NCBI GenBank assembly: GCA_963663735.2
Contig: CAXXHN010000001.1
Location: 2,046,001-2,110,000 of the forward strand
Direction of reading: 5' to 3'
Source of the DNA: G963663735 sp963663735
GTDB taxonomy: Bacteria > Acidobacteriota > UBA6911 > RPQK01 > JAPXNP01
DNA length: 64,000 nucleotides
Shown: one piece after another, positions 7,660 to 16,535 of the stretch
Layout of the letters: each line of letters starts with the position of its first letter
Position numbering within the stretch: position 1 is the first letter of the stretch
The notes under the pieces: generated by a model
Seen by the model: only the letters and a program-made list of their open reading frames with translations
The model's database searches: none
Told to the model about the DNA's origin: nothing
Position numbers and translations under genes: made by a program

Positions 7660-9117
7660 ATGAGTATTATTGACTACCTGATTTTCGCTGCCTACATGGG
7701 CGGAGTTCTGACTATAGGTTTTTATCATTTCCTAAAAAATGAAAGCACTGAAGACTATTACGTGGGTGGCCGCTCCATCAAGGCACACCACGTTGGGCTC
7801 TCGATTGTGGCAACCGACGTAGGAGGCGGTTTTTCAATCGGCCTGGGCGGAGTAGGTTTTCTGATGGGGCTATCCGGTTCCTGGCTGCTTTTTACCGGCC
7901 TGGTTGGTGCCTGGCTTTCGGCTGTTTTTATTATTCCCCGCATCAAGGCTATTGATTCCGAACACGCCATGTTCACTTATCCTGATTTTCTGCGTTTCCG
8001 TTACAACAACAAGGTGGCTCTCCTGGCCGCCCTGATATCCGGCTTGGGATATCTCGGTTTTACCGGAGCCCAGATCCTGGCAGGTGCCAAGCTGGCCTCT
8101 GCTACCTTGATAACCAGGGCTCCATTTGGCATGGAGCCCCTGCAGTTTTCCCTTTATGTCATTGCGGTAGTCACGATTCTTTACACGGTTATCGGGGGAA
8201 TCAAGGCGGTTATCTATACCGACACCGTGCAGTGGATCATCCTGCTCGCTGGCCTTTTATTTATCACGGTTCCCGTGACACTTTTCAAAATCGGAGGCTG
8301 GTCAAAATTGCGTGCCAGCCTTCCGCCTGAGTTTTTCACCCTCGGCAACATTGACGCTGTCACTTTCATTAACTGGATGGTGACCATTATCCCGATATGG
8401 CTGATCAGCATGACTCTGTACCAGAGGATGTACTCCTGCAAAAATGAAAAAGAGGCGCGGCGTGCCTGGTACATCGCCGGAATTTTTGAGTACCCGGTCA
8501 TGGCCTTCACCGGAGTTTTTCTTGGAATGTGCGCCCGGGTTGTTTTTCCCGGAGCGGAGTCAGAGATGGCCATGCCCATGCTCATTCGCGATATTCTTCC
8601 TGTTGGGATTGCCGGCATTGTCATCGCATCTTACTTCTCAGCAATAATGTCCACAGCTGACAGCTGCCTCATGGCCTCGTCCGGAAACATTGTCAAGGAT
8701 GTAATGGAGCGATACCTGTTCAGGAATATCAGTGTCAAGGGTTCTATCCGCCTCTCCATGTTTGCCACTTTTGTTATCGGGGTTCTGGCCATTGTTATGG
8801 CCAGCCGTTTCAACACGGTACTGGATGCAATTCTTTACGCCTACTCCTTCATGGTGTCCGGGCTTTTTGTCCCGACGCTTGGTGCCTATTTCTGGAAGCG
8901 CTCCAGTTCCACCGGAGCTTTCGGCGGAATGCTGGCCGGAGGCATTTTGACATTGCTGCTTCTTACCGGGACCATTTCCCTGCCCGGAACGCTGGCGGAT
9001 ATAAGTCTGGACCCCAGTCTCTACGGAATTTTTCTCTCCGCAGTAGTTTTTATCAGCTTTTCCCTGGCCTTTCCAGACAAGGACAGGTCGGGATGGGAGA
9101 AACTTAATGGTGCATGA
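7660..9117 (+). CDS. Sodium:solute symporter (SSS family) within the abl operon
   Basis: A 485-residue inner-membrane carrier of the SSS family with about 13 hydrophobic helices. The N-terminal DYYVGGRSIKAHHVGLSIVATDVGGG and the GGIKAVIYTDTVQW segment are family signatures. The start lies 6 bases after ablA, and its end overlaps ablB by 11 bases, so it is translated as part of the same operon. Import of an osmolyte or of lysine is the natural guess, but substrate cannot be read from the sequence. No small accessory subunit gene accompanies this copy, unlike the symporter at 58.9 kb. Confidence 0.88.
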   Translation: MSIIDYLIFAAYMGGVLTIGFYHFLKNESTEDYYVGGRSIKAHHVGLSIVATDVGGGFSIGLGGVGFLMGLSGSWLLFTGLVGAWLSAVFIIPRIKAIDSEHAMFTYPDFLRFRYNNKVALLAALISGLGYLGFTGAQILAGAKLASATLITRAPFGMEPLQFSLYVIAVVTILYTVIGGIKAVIYTDTVQWIILLAGLLFITVPVTLFKIGGWSKLRASLPPEFFTLGNIDAVTFINWMVTIIPIWLISMTLYQRMYSCKNEKEARRAWYIAGIFEYPVMAFTGVFLGMCARVVFPGAESEMAMPMLIRDILPVGIAGIVIASYFSAIMSTADSCLMASSGNIVKDVMERYLFRNISVKGSIRLSMFATFVIGVLAIVMASRFNTVLDAILYAYSFMVSGLFVPTLGAYFWKRSSSTGAFGGMLAGGILTLLLLTGTISLPGTLADISLDPSLYGIFLSAVVFISFSLAFPDKDRSGWEKLNGA

Positions 9118-9964
9118 CAAGTGTGAAATTCTGGGTCACAGTCTAATTCAGCATGGCCCCTGCAGTAACCGGATTTACCTGATGAAACTGGACAAACGCG
9201 ACCTGCCCGGAATTGTCGGACAGCTTGATGAACTGGCAGGCAGGGAAGGGTACAGCAAACTGTTTGTTAAAGTTCCCGCGAACGCGGCTCATGATTTTAT
9301 CAGTAGCGGATTCCACCAGGAAGCCTTTATTCCTAGATTCTATAATGGTGAAGAGGACGTTCTGTTCCTTGGAAAATATATCGACCCGGCCCGTTCCCGG
9401 ACGGCCAATTCCGAGGAACTGGCCAGGATCCTGACCCTGGCCCGGGAGAAAGCGGAATCCGGACCAGCTGACTATACTCTCCCTCCCGGCTTGAACCTGG
9501 TTTCCTGTGGTGTAGCCCAGGCTGAAGAAATGAGCGAGGTCTATAAACAAGTTTTTCCAAGTTACCCCTTTCCTATTCATGACCCTGAATATCTGCTCCA
9601 GACCATGCGCACCCATATCGACTATTTCGGAATCATCAAAGACGGAAGGATTGTTGCGGTAGCTTCTTCCGAAATAGACCTTAAGGGATCCAATGTAGAG
9701 ATGACAGATTTTGCCACCCTTCCAGAATACCGGGGACAGGGGCTGGCCTGTTGCCTGCTTCGGGCAATGGAGGAGGCTATGGCTGTGCGCAAAATACTCA
9801 CCGCCTATACCATTGCCCGTGCCGTCTCTCCGGGCATGAACATTACATTTGCCCGGATGGGCTACAAGTACAGCGGTACCCTTATCAACAACACCCAGAT
9901 CTCCGGCAGGATCGAAAGCATGAATATCTGGTATAAGTGGTTACGGGTGGCAGGTTGTAAGTAA
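9107..9964 (+). CDS. ablB: Beta-lysine N6-acetyltransferase (putative)
   Basis: A GNAT-fold acetyltransferase predicted to acetylate beta-lysine on its side-chain amine, giving the compatible solute N-epsilon-acetyl-beta-lysine. The 285-residue protein has the family's N-terminal domain (about 1-120), then the GNAT domain with the acetyl-CoA loop PEYRGQGLACCLL. The C-terminal ARAVSPGMNITFARMGYKY segment is characteristic of AblB. The start overlaps the symporter stop. Pairing with ablA is the established signature of this pathway in methanogens and some bacteria. Confidence 0.9.
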   Translation: MVHDKCEILGHSLIQHGPCSNRIYLMKLDKRDLPGIVGQLDELAGREGYSKLFVKVPANAAHDFISSGFHQEAFIPRFYNGEEDVLFLGKYIDPARSRTANSEELARILTLAREKAESGPADYTLPPGLNLVSCGVAQAEEMSEVYKQVFPSYPFPIHDPEYLLQTMRTHIDYFGIIKDGRIVAVASSEIDLKGSNVEMTDFATLPEYRGQGLACCLLRAMEEAMAVRKILTAYTIARAVSPGMNITFARMGYKYSGTLINNTQISGRIESMNIWYKWLRVAGCK

Positions 9965-10087
9965 CAAGGGGTGTGGTTCAACCTACTCTGTGTTGCTTTG
10001 AACCCCAGGCAACATCTGTAACCCGTCACCTGCAACCCGCAACTATTTTCTCTTGACAACAGGTGAAAAAAAGGTGAAAATCTATCC

Positions 10088-10939
10088 ATGGCAGATTTTC
10101 ACAAAGCTCTTAACGCGGCCCGCAAAAATGTCCCTGAAGTAGTATCGCTGCGGGACCTCGGATGGAGGAATCATTCCGGGAGCTGCCTTTCAACGGGCTT
10201 GCCGCAGCTGGATGAGCTGCTGGGCGGAGAAGGCCTGCCTGTTGGACGCATGTCGGAGTTCTACGGGCCTGCCTCAGCCGGGAAAACCAGCTTGGTGAGC
10301 CGGATCATGGCCGAAGTTACCGGGCGCGGCACGTGTGTGGCTTATGTGGATTTTTTCAATTCTCTTTCCCCGGAATTCCTGCAGGCGGCAGGGGTGCAGT
10401 TGGAAAATGTCCTCTGGGTCAGGGGCACCGGAGATGCGCCGTCCGGGGATAAAACCGTCCGGAAGGATGAGGCTTGCCCCGGGGAAGGTTCCGAAGAACC
10501 CGGAAGGGAAGTGATCGCTCTCAGGCGTGCTTTGAAGCAGGTTGAAATCCTGATGCAGTCCGGGAATTTTACCCTGGTGGTGCTGGACGTAGTGGAACCT
10601 CTCTCTGCGCGCGGGGAATACGCCGTGGGCCCGGGGAGAAGTATGATCCCCAAGGGCATGTGGTTCCGCCTGCAGCGGGCGGTTGAAAAGTCAAAAAGTG
10701 TATTGATTCTCCTTTCGGACCGGAGGCTTAGTTCAGGCGCTTCAGCCAGGGTACTTTGCCTGCAGGGTGAAAGAAGGTTGTGGGGCGGCGGTAGATCCTC
10801 CGTCAGCGCGGAGATGCCTCCTGGGCGCGGCATTGGCAACAGGGAGAAACATGCCCTGCTGTTGGGAATGGAAGCTGGAGTATCCATAGTGAAAGGAGGC
10901 CGTAATGGCCGCTCCATCTTATTTCATTGCCACCTATAG
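10088..10939 (+). CDS. imuA: ImuA-like RecA-fold protein of the mutasome cassette
   Basis: A 283-residue RecA-like ATPase-fold protein. It opens with a GLPQLDELLGGEGLP segment and a Walker A-like GPASAGKTSLVS, followed by a hydrophobic strand ending VVLDVVEPL (Walker B position). In imuA-imuB-dnaE2 cassettes this protein supports damage-induced mutagenesis with ImuB and DnaE2. The identification rests mainly on order and on the RecA-like core. It has an insertion of charged and Gly-rich sequence near residues 115-140. It overlaps imuB by 35 bases. A TTGACA lies about 35 bases before the start, but no LexA box could be recognised by eye. Confidence 0.82.
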   Translation: MADFHKALNAARKNVPEVVSLRDLGWRNHSGSCLSTGLPQLDELLGGEGLPVGRMSEFYGPASAGKTSLVSRIMAEVTGRGTCVAYVDFFNSLSPEFLQAAGVQLENVLWVRGTGDAPSGDKTVRKDEACPGEGSEEPGREVIALRRALKQVEILMQSGNFTLVVLDVVEPLSARGEYAVGPGRSMIPKGMWFRLQRAVEKSKSVLILLSDRRLSSGASARVLCLQGERRLWGGGRSSVSAEMPPGRGIGNREKHALLLGMEAGVSIVKGGRNGRSILFHCHL

Positions 10940-12179
10940 CAGCAGGTTTGACCTGCTGTTCAGGTCCAGGCAGCTGATAGCTCCGCTGGCCCATCCGGTG
11001 AAACCTGAAGGTTTGCTTTTCGAGGTGGATTCACGTTACCGCCAGGATACCCTGGACCGGATTTCGGCCCTATCCCTTCCGAACCTGCGGATCGGGGGGG
11101 CGTTTACCCGCACCGCCGCGGTTTTTGCTGCCCTGGTTTCCCCGGGAACCATTCTGCCCTACCGCAGGGAGAGGGGTTTCCTGGCTTCCTTGCCCCTTGA
11201 GCAGTTGGCCCTGCAGGCGGAGCTTCCACCCGGATTTCTGGAAACCATGCTTTCCTGGGGGATACGCACTTTCGGGGGACTGGTGGAAATCCCGCCGGAT
11301 TCCCTGGTTGCCAGGCTGGGACAGGGAGCCCTGCTGCTGCAGAGAATGGCCCGGGGTGAAGATACGGGTCTGCCCGGAAGGTTTAGTGAGATGCCGGTTT
11401 TCCAGGAGAAAAAGGAGTTTGACTGGCCGGTTGGCAGCACTGAAGCGTTGATGTTTCCCCTGGCTGAGATGATGGAATCGATCTGCCGCAGGGTTTCCGG
11501 TTCCGGTCATGCTGTGCGGGGGATGGCCCTGCGGCTTACCCAGGATGATGGAGATAAAATCCGGAAACAGGTGGAAACGGCCCTGCCTTCCCGCAACAGC
11601 CGCCTGCTTCTCTCCCTGCTTCGGTTGGAACTGGAGGATCTTTCACTGCACAGTGGGGTCAAATCCGTTGAGATAACGGTATCTCCTGCCAAGGCCAGGG
11701 TGGTACAGCATTCACTGCTGGAACCGGAAACCCTGGAACCCGAGGAAAAAGGGTTGACCCTGGCCCTGGTGGAGAAATCCTGGCCGGACAGCTTAATCGG
11801 CATTCCCTCAGTGCTGGATAGCCACAAACCTGATCCAGGGATAGCCGCAGACTGGAAGGAATCAGGCATGCTCAGGAGGCAAATGCGTAACCTGGATGTA
11901 TCAGGGGGCAAGGGTAGCAGGACCCGGACTGATGACAGTGATGGTATGTCTCTCACCCTGCGCCGGGAACGGCCTCCACGCCCGGTGGAGCTCTGCCACG
12001 AAGAGATTGTCTCCCTGGCCGGTCCCTGGCTGTCCTCGGGAGGATGGTGGAAAAGTGGGGAAACAGGCAATGGCTGGGACCGGGAAGAGTGGGATATGGA
12101 ATTAAGGGGTGGGGAACTTTACCGGGTTTTCTGGAATCCTGAAGAGTCACGTTGGTACCTGGAGGGGATCTATGACTGA
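10905..12179 (+). CDS. imuB: ImuB, Y-family polymerase-like protein
   Basis: A 424-residue protein of the catalytically inactive Y-family polymerase type that links the beta clamp to DnaE2 in translesion mutagenesis. The start at 10905 has AAAGGAGG. The visible order is little-finger-like sequence, preceded by an HhH-type segment (LPLEQLALQAELPPGFLETMLSWGIRT broken by short loops) and an N-terminal part clearly shorter than in canonical ImuB. The palm acidic residues are not obvious. The C-terminal part ends in a Trp-rich motif (NPEESRWYLEGIYD). It overlaps imuA by 35 bases and dnaE2 by 8, so coupled translation is likely. Confidence 0.8.
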   Translation: MAAPSYFIATYSSRFDLLFRSRQLIAPLAHPVKPEGLLFEVDSRYRQDTLDRISALSLPNLRIGGAFTRTAAVFAALVSPGTILPYRRERGFLASLPLEQLALQAELPPGFLETMLSWGIRTFGGLVEIPPDSLVARLGQGALLLQRMARGEDTGLPGRFSEMPVFQEKKEFDWPVGSTEALMFPLAEMMESICRRVSGSGHAVRGMALRLTQDDGDKIRKQVETALPSRNSRLLLSLLRLELEDLSLHSGVKSVEITVSPAKARVVQHSLLEPETLEPEEKGLTLALVEKSWPDSLIGIPSVLDSHKPDPGIAADWKESGMLRRQMRNLDVSGGKGSRTRTDDSDGMSLTLRRERPPRPVELCHEEIVSLAGPWLSSGGWWKSGETGNGWDREEWDMELRGGELYRVFWNPEESRWYLEGIYD

Positions 12180-15100
12180 TTCCGGTGGTGAATTCACGGA
12201 ACTTCATGCCCGCAGTTCCTTCAGCTTTCTGGAATCCTCATCTTCTCCGGAAAGCCTGGCGGAAGAGGCGGCGCGGCTGGGATACCATTCCCTGGCTCTG
12301 GCTGACAGGGACGGTGTGTATGGCGCGCCCCGGTTTTTCAGGGCCTGCCGGGAGGCGGGAATCAAGCCCCTGGTAGGGGCGGAGATAAGTACACCGGATG
12401 GAGGTCTGCCCCTGTTGGTCAGGAACCGTACGGGGTATAAAAATCTCTGCCGGCTGCTGACCCGTATTCACCTGAGGGCTGAAAAGGGAGAGGCAGAAGC
12501 GAAACTGGAGGATTTGGAGGATTTTTCCGGCGGCCTGGTCTGCTTGACCGGCGGTCCCGGCGGCCCCCTGTTCCGCAAATACATGGAATCTCCGGCTGCA
12601 GCTGTTTTTTACCTGCGGTGCCTGAAGGGTATCTTTGGTAATAAAGGTGTTTACGTTGAACTGCAGCGTCATTTCTGCAGGGAGCAGGAGAAGGCCAACC
12701 AGGCCATGATACAGGCCGCTTCCCGCTGTGGAGTGCCCCTGCTGGCTTCCAACGGGCCCGGATACACCAGGACGGAAGACCGGCCTTTGTATGATGTGCT
12801 GACCTGCATTAAACATGGGTTGAGAGTAGATAAGGCGGGACGCCTGCTTTCCCGGAATTCCGAGTTATACCTGAAAGGACCAGGGCAAATAGCCCGGCTT
12901 TTCAGCGATCTGCCGGAAGCTGTCAATAACAGCCTGGACCTGGCTGAGAGCCTGGAATTCACCCTGCAGAACCTGGGATACCGTTTTCCGGATTACCCGG
13001 TGCCGGAAGGAGAAAGCATGAACAGCTACCTGAGGGCAATTACTTTCAAGGGGGCGGAGGAGCGGTACCGGCCGCTGCATGAAAAAGCCCGGGCCCAGCT
13101 GGAGCATGAACTGAGGATTATTGCCCGGCTGGAGCTTCCGGGATACTTTCTGATTGTATGGGACATAGTGCAGTACTGCCGCCGCAATAAGATCCTGGTC
13201 CAGGGCAGGGGTTCAGCGGCTAACAGCGCGGTATGCTACAGCCTGGGGATAACTGCTGTGGATCCGGTTGGCATGGACCTGCTTTTTGAACGGTTTCTTT
13301 CAGAAGAACGTGGGGAATGGCCCGATATAGACCTGGACCTGCCCAGCGGTGAGCGCAGGGAAGAGGTTATACAATATGTGTACCGTAAATACGGCCGCCG
13401 GGGAGCGGCTATGACAGCCACCGTGATTTCCTGCCGGGGGAAAAGCGCGGCCAGGGAGGTGGGGAAAGCCCTGGGTTTTTCTAATGCCCTGCAGGGGCGT
13501 CTTTCCAAAATGCTGGGCAGCTGGAGCAGTAATCCTCCGCTGGAGGCTGCGGATGTAGAGGATCAGGTTCGATCATACTGCAGTGTATCGGAAATAGGCA
13601 GGATGAAGATTTTTTTACAGCTGTGGCAGGAAATCCAGGACCTGCCCCGGCACCTGGGGCAGCATACCGGGGGCATGATTATCTGCGGAGGGCGGCTGGA
13701 TGAGATAGTGCCGCTGGAGAATGCGCGCATGCCGGACCGTACAGTGGTCCAGTGGGATAAAGATGACTGCGAGGATCTGGGCATAATCAAGGTGGATCTC
13801 CTCGGCCTGGGTATGATGGCGGCGATTCATGATACCCAGGAGCTGATCAGGGCAGCCGGAGGGAATATGGACCTGGCCCATATTCCTCCAGATGATCCTG
13901 AGACCTACAAAATGCTGCAGGAAGCCGATACTGTCGGAGTTTTCCAGGTAGAGAGCAGAGCGCAAATGGCGACCCTGCCGAGGATGAAGCCGCGGTGTTT
14001 CTATGACCTGGTAGTGGAAGTGGGCATCATTCGCCCTGGACCGATTTCCGGCAACATGTTGCATCCTTACCTGCAGCGCAGGGCCGGGCTGGAGCCGGTA
14101 AGCTACCCGCATCCATCCCTGGAGCCGATCCTGAAGCGTACCCTGGGAGTGCCTGTTTTCCAGGAGCAGCTATTGCGTATTGCCATGGTGGCAGCCGGAT
14201 TCTCCGGTGGTGAATCGGAGCAGCTGCGGCGGGCCATGGGATTCAAGAGGCCGGGAGCGGCCATGCTGAAGATGGAAGAAAGGCTGCGGCTGGGCCTGGC
14301 GGAGAAGGGAATTCATGGCAAGGATGCTGAGACAGTGGTACGCTATATCACTTCCTTTGCCCTGTATGGGTTTCCTGAATCACACGCTGCCAGTTTCGCG
14401 CTACTGGCCTATGCCAGCGCCTATTATAAGGCCCATTACCCGGCCCAGTTTTACACGGCGCTTCTCAATAACCAGCCCATGGGTTTCTATCACCCGTCCA
14501 CCTTGGTAAGGGATGCCATGCGGCGGGGACTGCAGTTTCTGCCGATTGATGTGAATGCATCGGAGTGGCTGTGTACGGTTGCGGGAGAGGGAAAGATCAG
14601 ACTTGGAATATCCTATGTGAGAGGATTCTCTCAGGATGCCGGATGCCGGATTGCAAAGGAGCGGAAGCGCAGGCCCTTTGCTTCCCTCAAGGACCTGAGG
14701 GAGAGGGCTGGCCTGGACAGGAATGAACTGACCTCCCTCTCCGGTGTAGGGGCCCTGGAATCCCTGGGAATGGAGAGAAGGGAAGCACTGTGGCAGGCTG
14801 AAAAGGTGAGTCGTTATGCCGGGCCGCTGCTTCGCAACCTGGAAGAGGAGGGGGAAGCATGCCCCCTCTCTGCCATGGATTGCCCGGAACGGATGCTGGC
14901 CGACTACTCGGGAACCGGCCTGACCACTGGCCCCCATCCCATGGAACTGGCCAGAGTCAGGCTTGCGGCCAGGGGAGTGCTCCAGGCCGGGCAGCTGGCA
15001 GGGATCAGGGATGGGGCGGAAGTTGACGTTGCCGGGAGCGTGATTGTAAGGCAGCGGCCGATGACAGCCAAGGGCTTCCTGTTCCTGAGTTTGGAGGATG

Positions 15101-15291
15101 AAACCGGAATTTCCAATATTATTGTCAGACCGAAGACATTTGAGCAGTATCGGCAGGTGATCCTGGAAAATTCTTTTCTCCTGGTCAGTGGAAAGCTGCA
15201 GAACAGCCGTGGAGTGATTTCTGTTTTAGCGGAAAAGATTGAAGCCCTGGACCTCTCTGATCCGGGCATCAGCTCCTATGATTTTCACTGA
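12172..15291 (+). CDS. dnaE2: Error-prone DNA polymerase III alpha subunit DnaE2 (ImuC)
   Basis: A 1039-residue C-family polymerase that performs mutagenic translesion synthesis. The start at ATG 12172 follows GGAGGGG and trims 21 residues from the longest reading frame. Domains in order are an N-terminal PHP domain (ELHARSSFSFL, then LALADRDGVYGAPRF), a palm with PDIDLDLPSGERREEV carrying catalytic aspartates, fingers, and a C-terminal HhH and OB-fold (VDVAGSVIVRQRPMTAKGF). Length and the GRGSAANSAVCY motif match DnaE2 rather than replicative DnaE1. It is the last gene of the imuA-imuB-dnaE2 cassette. Confidence 0.95.
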   Translation: MTDSGGEFTELHARSSFSFLESSSSPESLAEEAARLGYHSLALADRDGVYGAPRFFRACREAGIKPLVGAEISTPDGGLPLLVRNRTGYKNLCRLLTRIHLRAEKGEAEAKLEDLEDFSGGLVCLTGGPGGPLFRKYMESPAAAVFYLRCLKGIFGNKGVYVELQRHFCREQEKANQAMIQAASRCGVPLLASNGPGYTRTEDRPLYDVLTCIKHGLRVDKAGRLLSRNSELYLKGPGQIARLFSDLPEAVNNSLDLAESLEFTLQNLGYRFPDYPVPEGESMNSYLRAITFKGAEERYRPLHEKARAQLEHELRIIARLELPGYFLIVWDIVQYCRRNKILVQGRGSAANSAVCYSLGITAVDPVGMDLLFERFLSEERGEWPDIDLDLPSGERREEVIQYVYRKYGRRGAAMTATVISCRGKSAAREVGKALGFSNALQGRLSKMLGSWSSNPPLEAADVEDQVRSYCSVSEIGRMKIFLQLWQEIQDLPRHLGQHTGGMIICGGRLDEIVPLENARMPDRTVVQWDKDDCEDLGIIKVDLLGLGMMAAIHDTQELIRAAGGNMDLAHIPPDDPETYKMLQEADTVGVFQVESRAQMATLPRMKPRCFYDLVVEVGIIRPGPISGNMLHPYLQRRAGLEPVSYPHPSLEPILKRTLGVPVFQEQLLRIAMVAAGFSGGESEQLRRAMGFKRPGAAMLKMEERLRLGLAEKGIHGKDAETVVRYITSFALYGFPESHAASFALLAYASAYYKAHYPAQFYTALLNNQPMGFYHPSTLVRDAMRRGLQFLPIDVNASEWLCTVAGEGKIRLGISYVRGFSQDAGCRIAKERKRRPFASLKDLRERAGLDRNELTSLSGVGALESLGMERREALWQAEKVSRYAGPLLRNLEEEGEACPLSAMDCPERMLADYSGTGLTTGPHPMELARVRLAARGVLQAGQLAGIRDGAEVDVAGSVIVRQRPMTAKGFLFLSLEDETGISNIIVRPKTFEQYRQVILENSFLLVSGKLQNSRGVISVLAEKIEALDLSDPGISSYDFH

Positions 15292-15350
15292 GTTGGCACT
15301 CCTGCGAACTGCAATTCAGAATTCAGGATTTAAGATTATCCGGTCTGGGG

Positions 15351-15526
15351 ATCGTAGCTGGAGCCGCTGGCTCCAGCAAGGGAAGGTTGGTAACAATCTC
15401 CCCTTGGGATTGACGTACCGGGTTCATTAAAGAGTGCTGCCCGATACTGCGATAAAAGGAGGTAATACTTATCCTGGAGATGCAGCCTGCCCTGGAATTG
15501 CTGGAGCTGCCAGCTCCAGCTACGAT
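15351..15526. repeat. REPIN-like pair of inverted palindromic repeats
   Basis: Two 27-base units in inverted orientation lie at 15351-15377 and 15500-15526, with 23 of 27 bases shared. Each begins ATCGTA and each is itself a 9-bp hairpin (GCTGGAGCC/GGCTCCAGC and GCTGGAGCT/AGCTCCAGC) with a 3-nt loop. This is the layout of a REPIN, two REP sequences facing each other, here enclosing about 120 bases. It occupies most of the gene-free stretch 15292-15612 between dnaE2 and the PIG-L gene. A related lone unit with GTAGCTGGAG on the minus strand lies at about 5673-5689. Confidence 0.6.
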
Positions 15527-15612
15527 TGCAACCTGCTATCCCCAACTGCAAGATGACAACCAATCCGGCATCCTATATCATGAGGATTGATTTTAATTAC
15601 CCATGAGGATTA

Positions 15613-16305
15613 ATGCCTATGACTAAGCGAGTACTTTCATTTGGAACCCACCCGGACGATATTGAAATAGGATGTGGCGGAACAGAGCTGAAACTTATAA
15701 AGAAGGGCTACCATGTTACCCATATTTTTGTGACATCCGGAGAATCGGGCAGCCAGTCCCTGAGCAGGGAAGAACTGGGTGCGGCCAGGGAAAGGGAGGC
15801 TGTCGCAGCCGCGGCAATGATGGGGATTAGTGATGTTCGCTTTATGCGTTTTGAAGACGGTTTGACAGAATATTCCCGTAGTATGAAACTGGAAGTTGTT
15901 GATGTCATCCGTTCAATCAAGCCTGAGATTATTTTCACCCATTCTCCGCAGGATAATTTTCCGCAGCACAAGGTAGTGAGTAAACTGATTGAAAATGCCA
16001 TTATTCACGCCTCCGGCCCCTGGTACCAGGAGACGAAGGAGCAACCCTGGAATACCCCGGTTGTCCTGGGTTACGAGGTATGGTTTCCGATGAATAAGTG
16101 GCAGACCGCGGTGGATATTACTGATACAATTGAACTTAAGTTAAAAGCCCTGGCCTGCCACCAAAGCCAGATAGAAGACGTTAAATATGATGAAGCCTTT
16201 GGGGGCCTGGCCCGGTACCGGGGAGAAATGACATTTGCTTCCAAATATGCTGAAGCTTTTGAAATCATCAAGATGGATGGGGACAGGATCCTGGGTAATT
16301 TGTGA
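15613..16305 (+). CDS. PIG-L/LmbE-family N-deacetylase, zinc dependent
   Basis: A 230-residue metal-dependent deacetylase of the family that includes the bacillithiol enzyme BshB and GlcNAc-PI deacetylase. The zinc motif is HPDDIEIGCGG near residues 13-23, with the second part in a PQDNFPQHK segment. Either ATG 15613 (GAGGA upstream) or ATG 15619 could start it. Substrates in this family are N-acetylated amino sugars or their conjugates. No bshA or bshC is visible here, so bacillithiol synthesis is not supported by context. Confidence 0.85.
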   Translation: MPMTKRVLSFGTHPDDIEIGCGGTELKLIKKGYHVTHIFVTSGESGSQSLSREELGAAREREAVAAAAMMGISDVRFMRFEDGLTEYSRSMKLEVVDVIRSIKPEIIFTHSPQDNFPQHKVVSKLIENAIIHASGPWYQETKEQPWNTPVVLGYEVWFPMNKWQTAVDITDTIELKLKALACHQSQIEDVKYDEAFGGLARYRGEMTFASKYAEAFEIIKMDGDRILGNL

Positions 16306-16535
16306 GAGACTGATTAATGGGATGTGCCGGACCTTCAGCTTTTCCCATGGCTGTTGCCAGCCCCTTCCTTTCCAGGGTTGAGCCGGAGGCATTGCCCTAT
16401 TCCCGGGATTCCCTTCGGCGAATCCTCCAGTCACCCCGGGTTATTGAGTAACAGGCCTTCGGTCTTCACAGGATTACCTTCTCGGGCGGTACTGAATTCT
16501 TGGTCCTGAATCGTCAGTCAACAATCGTCAATTTC

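Noticed and set aside
9941..10045. Similar GTAACC/CCTGCAACC-type stretches after ablB that look like degenerate repeats
   Set aside because: The matches are short and imperfect, and a repeat family cannot be shown from this window alone.
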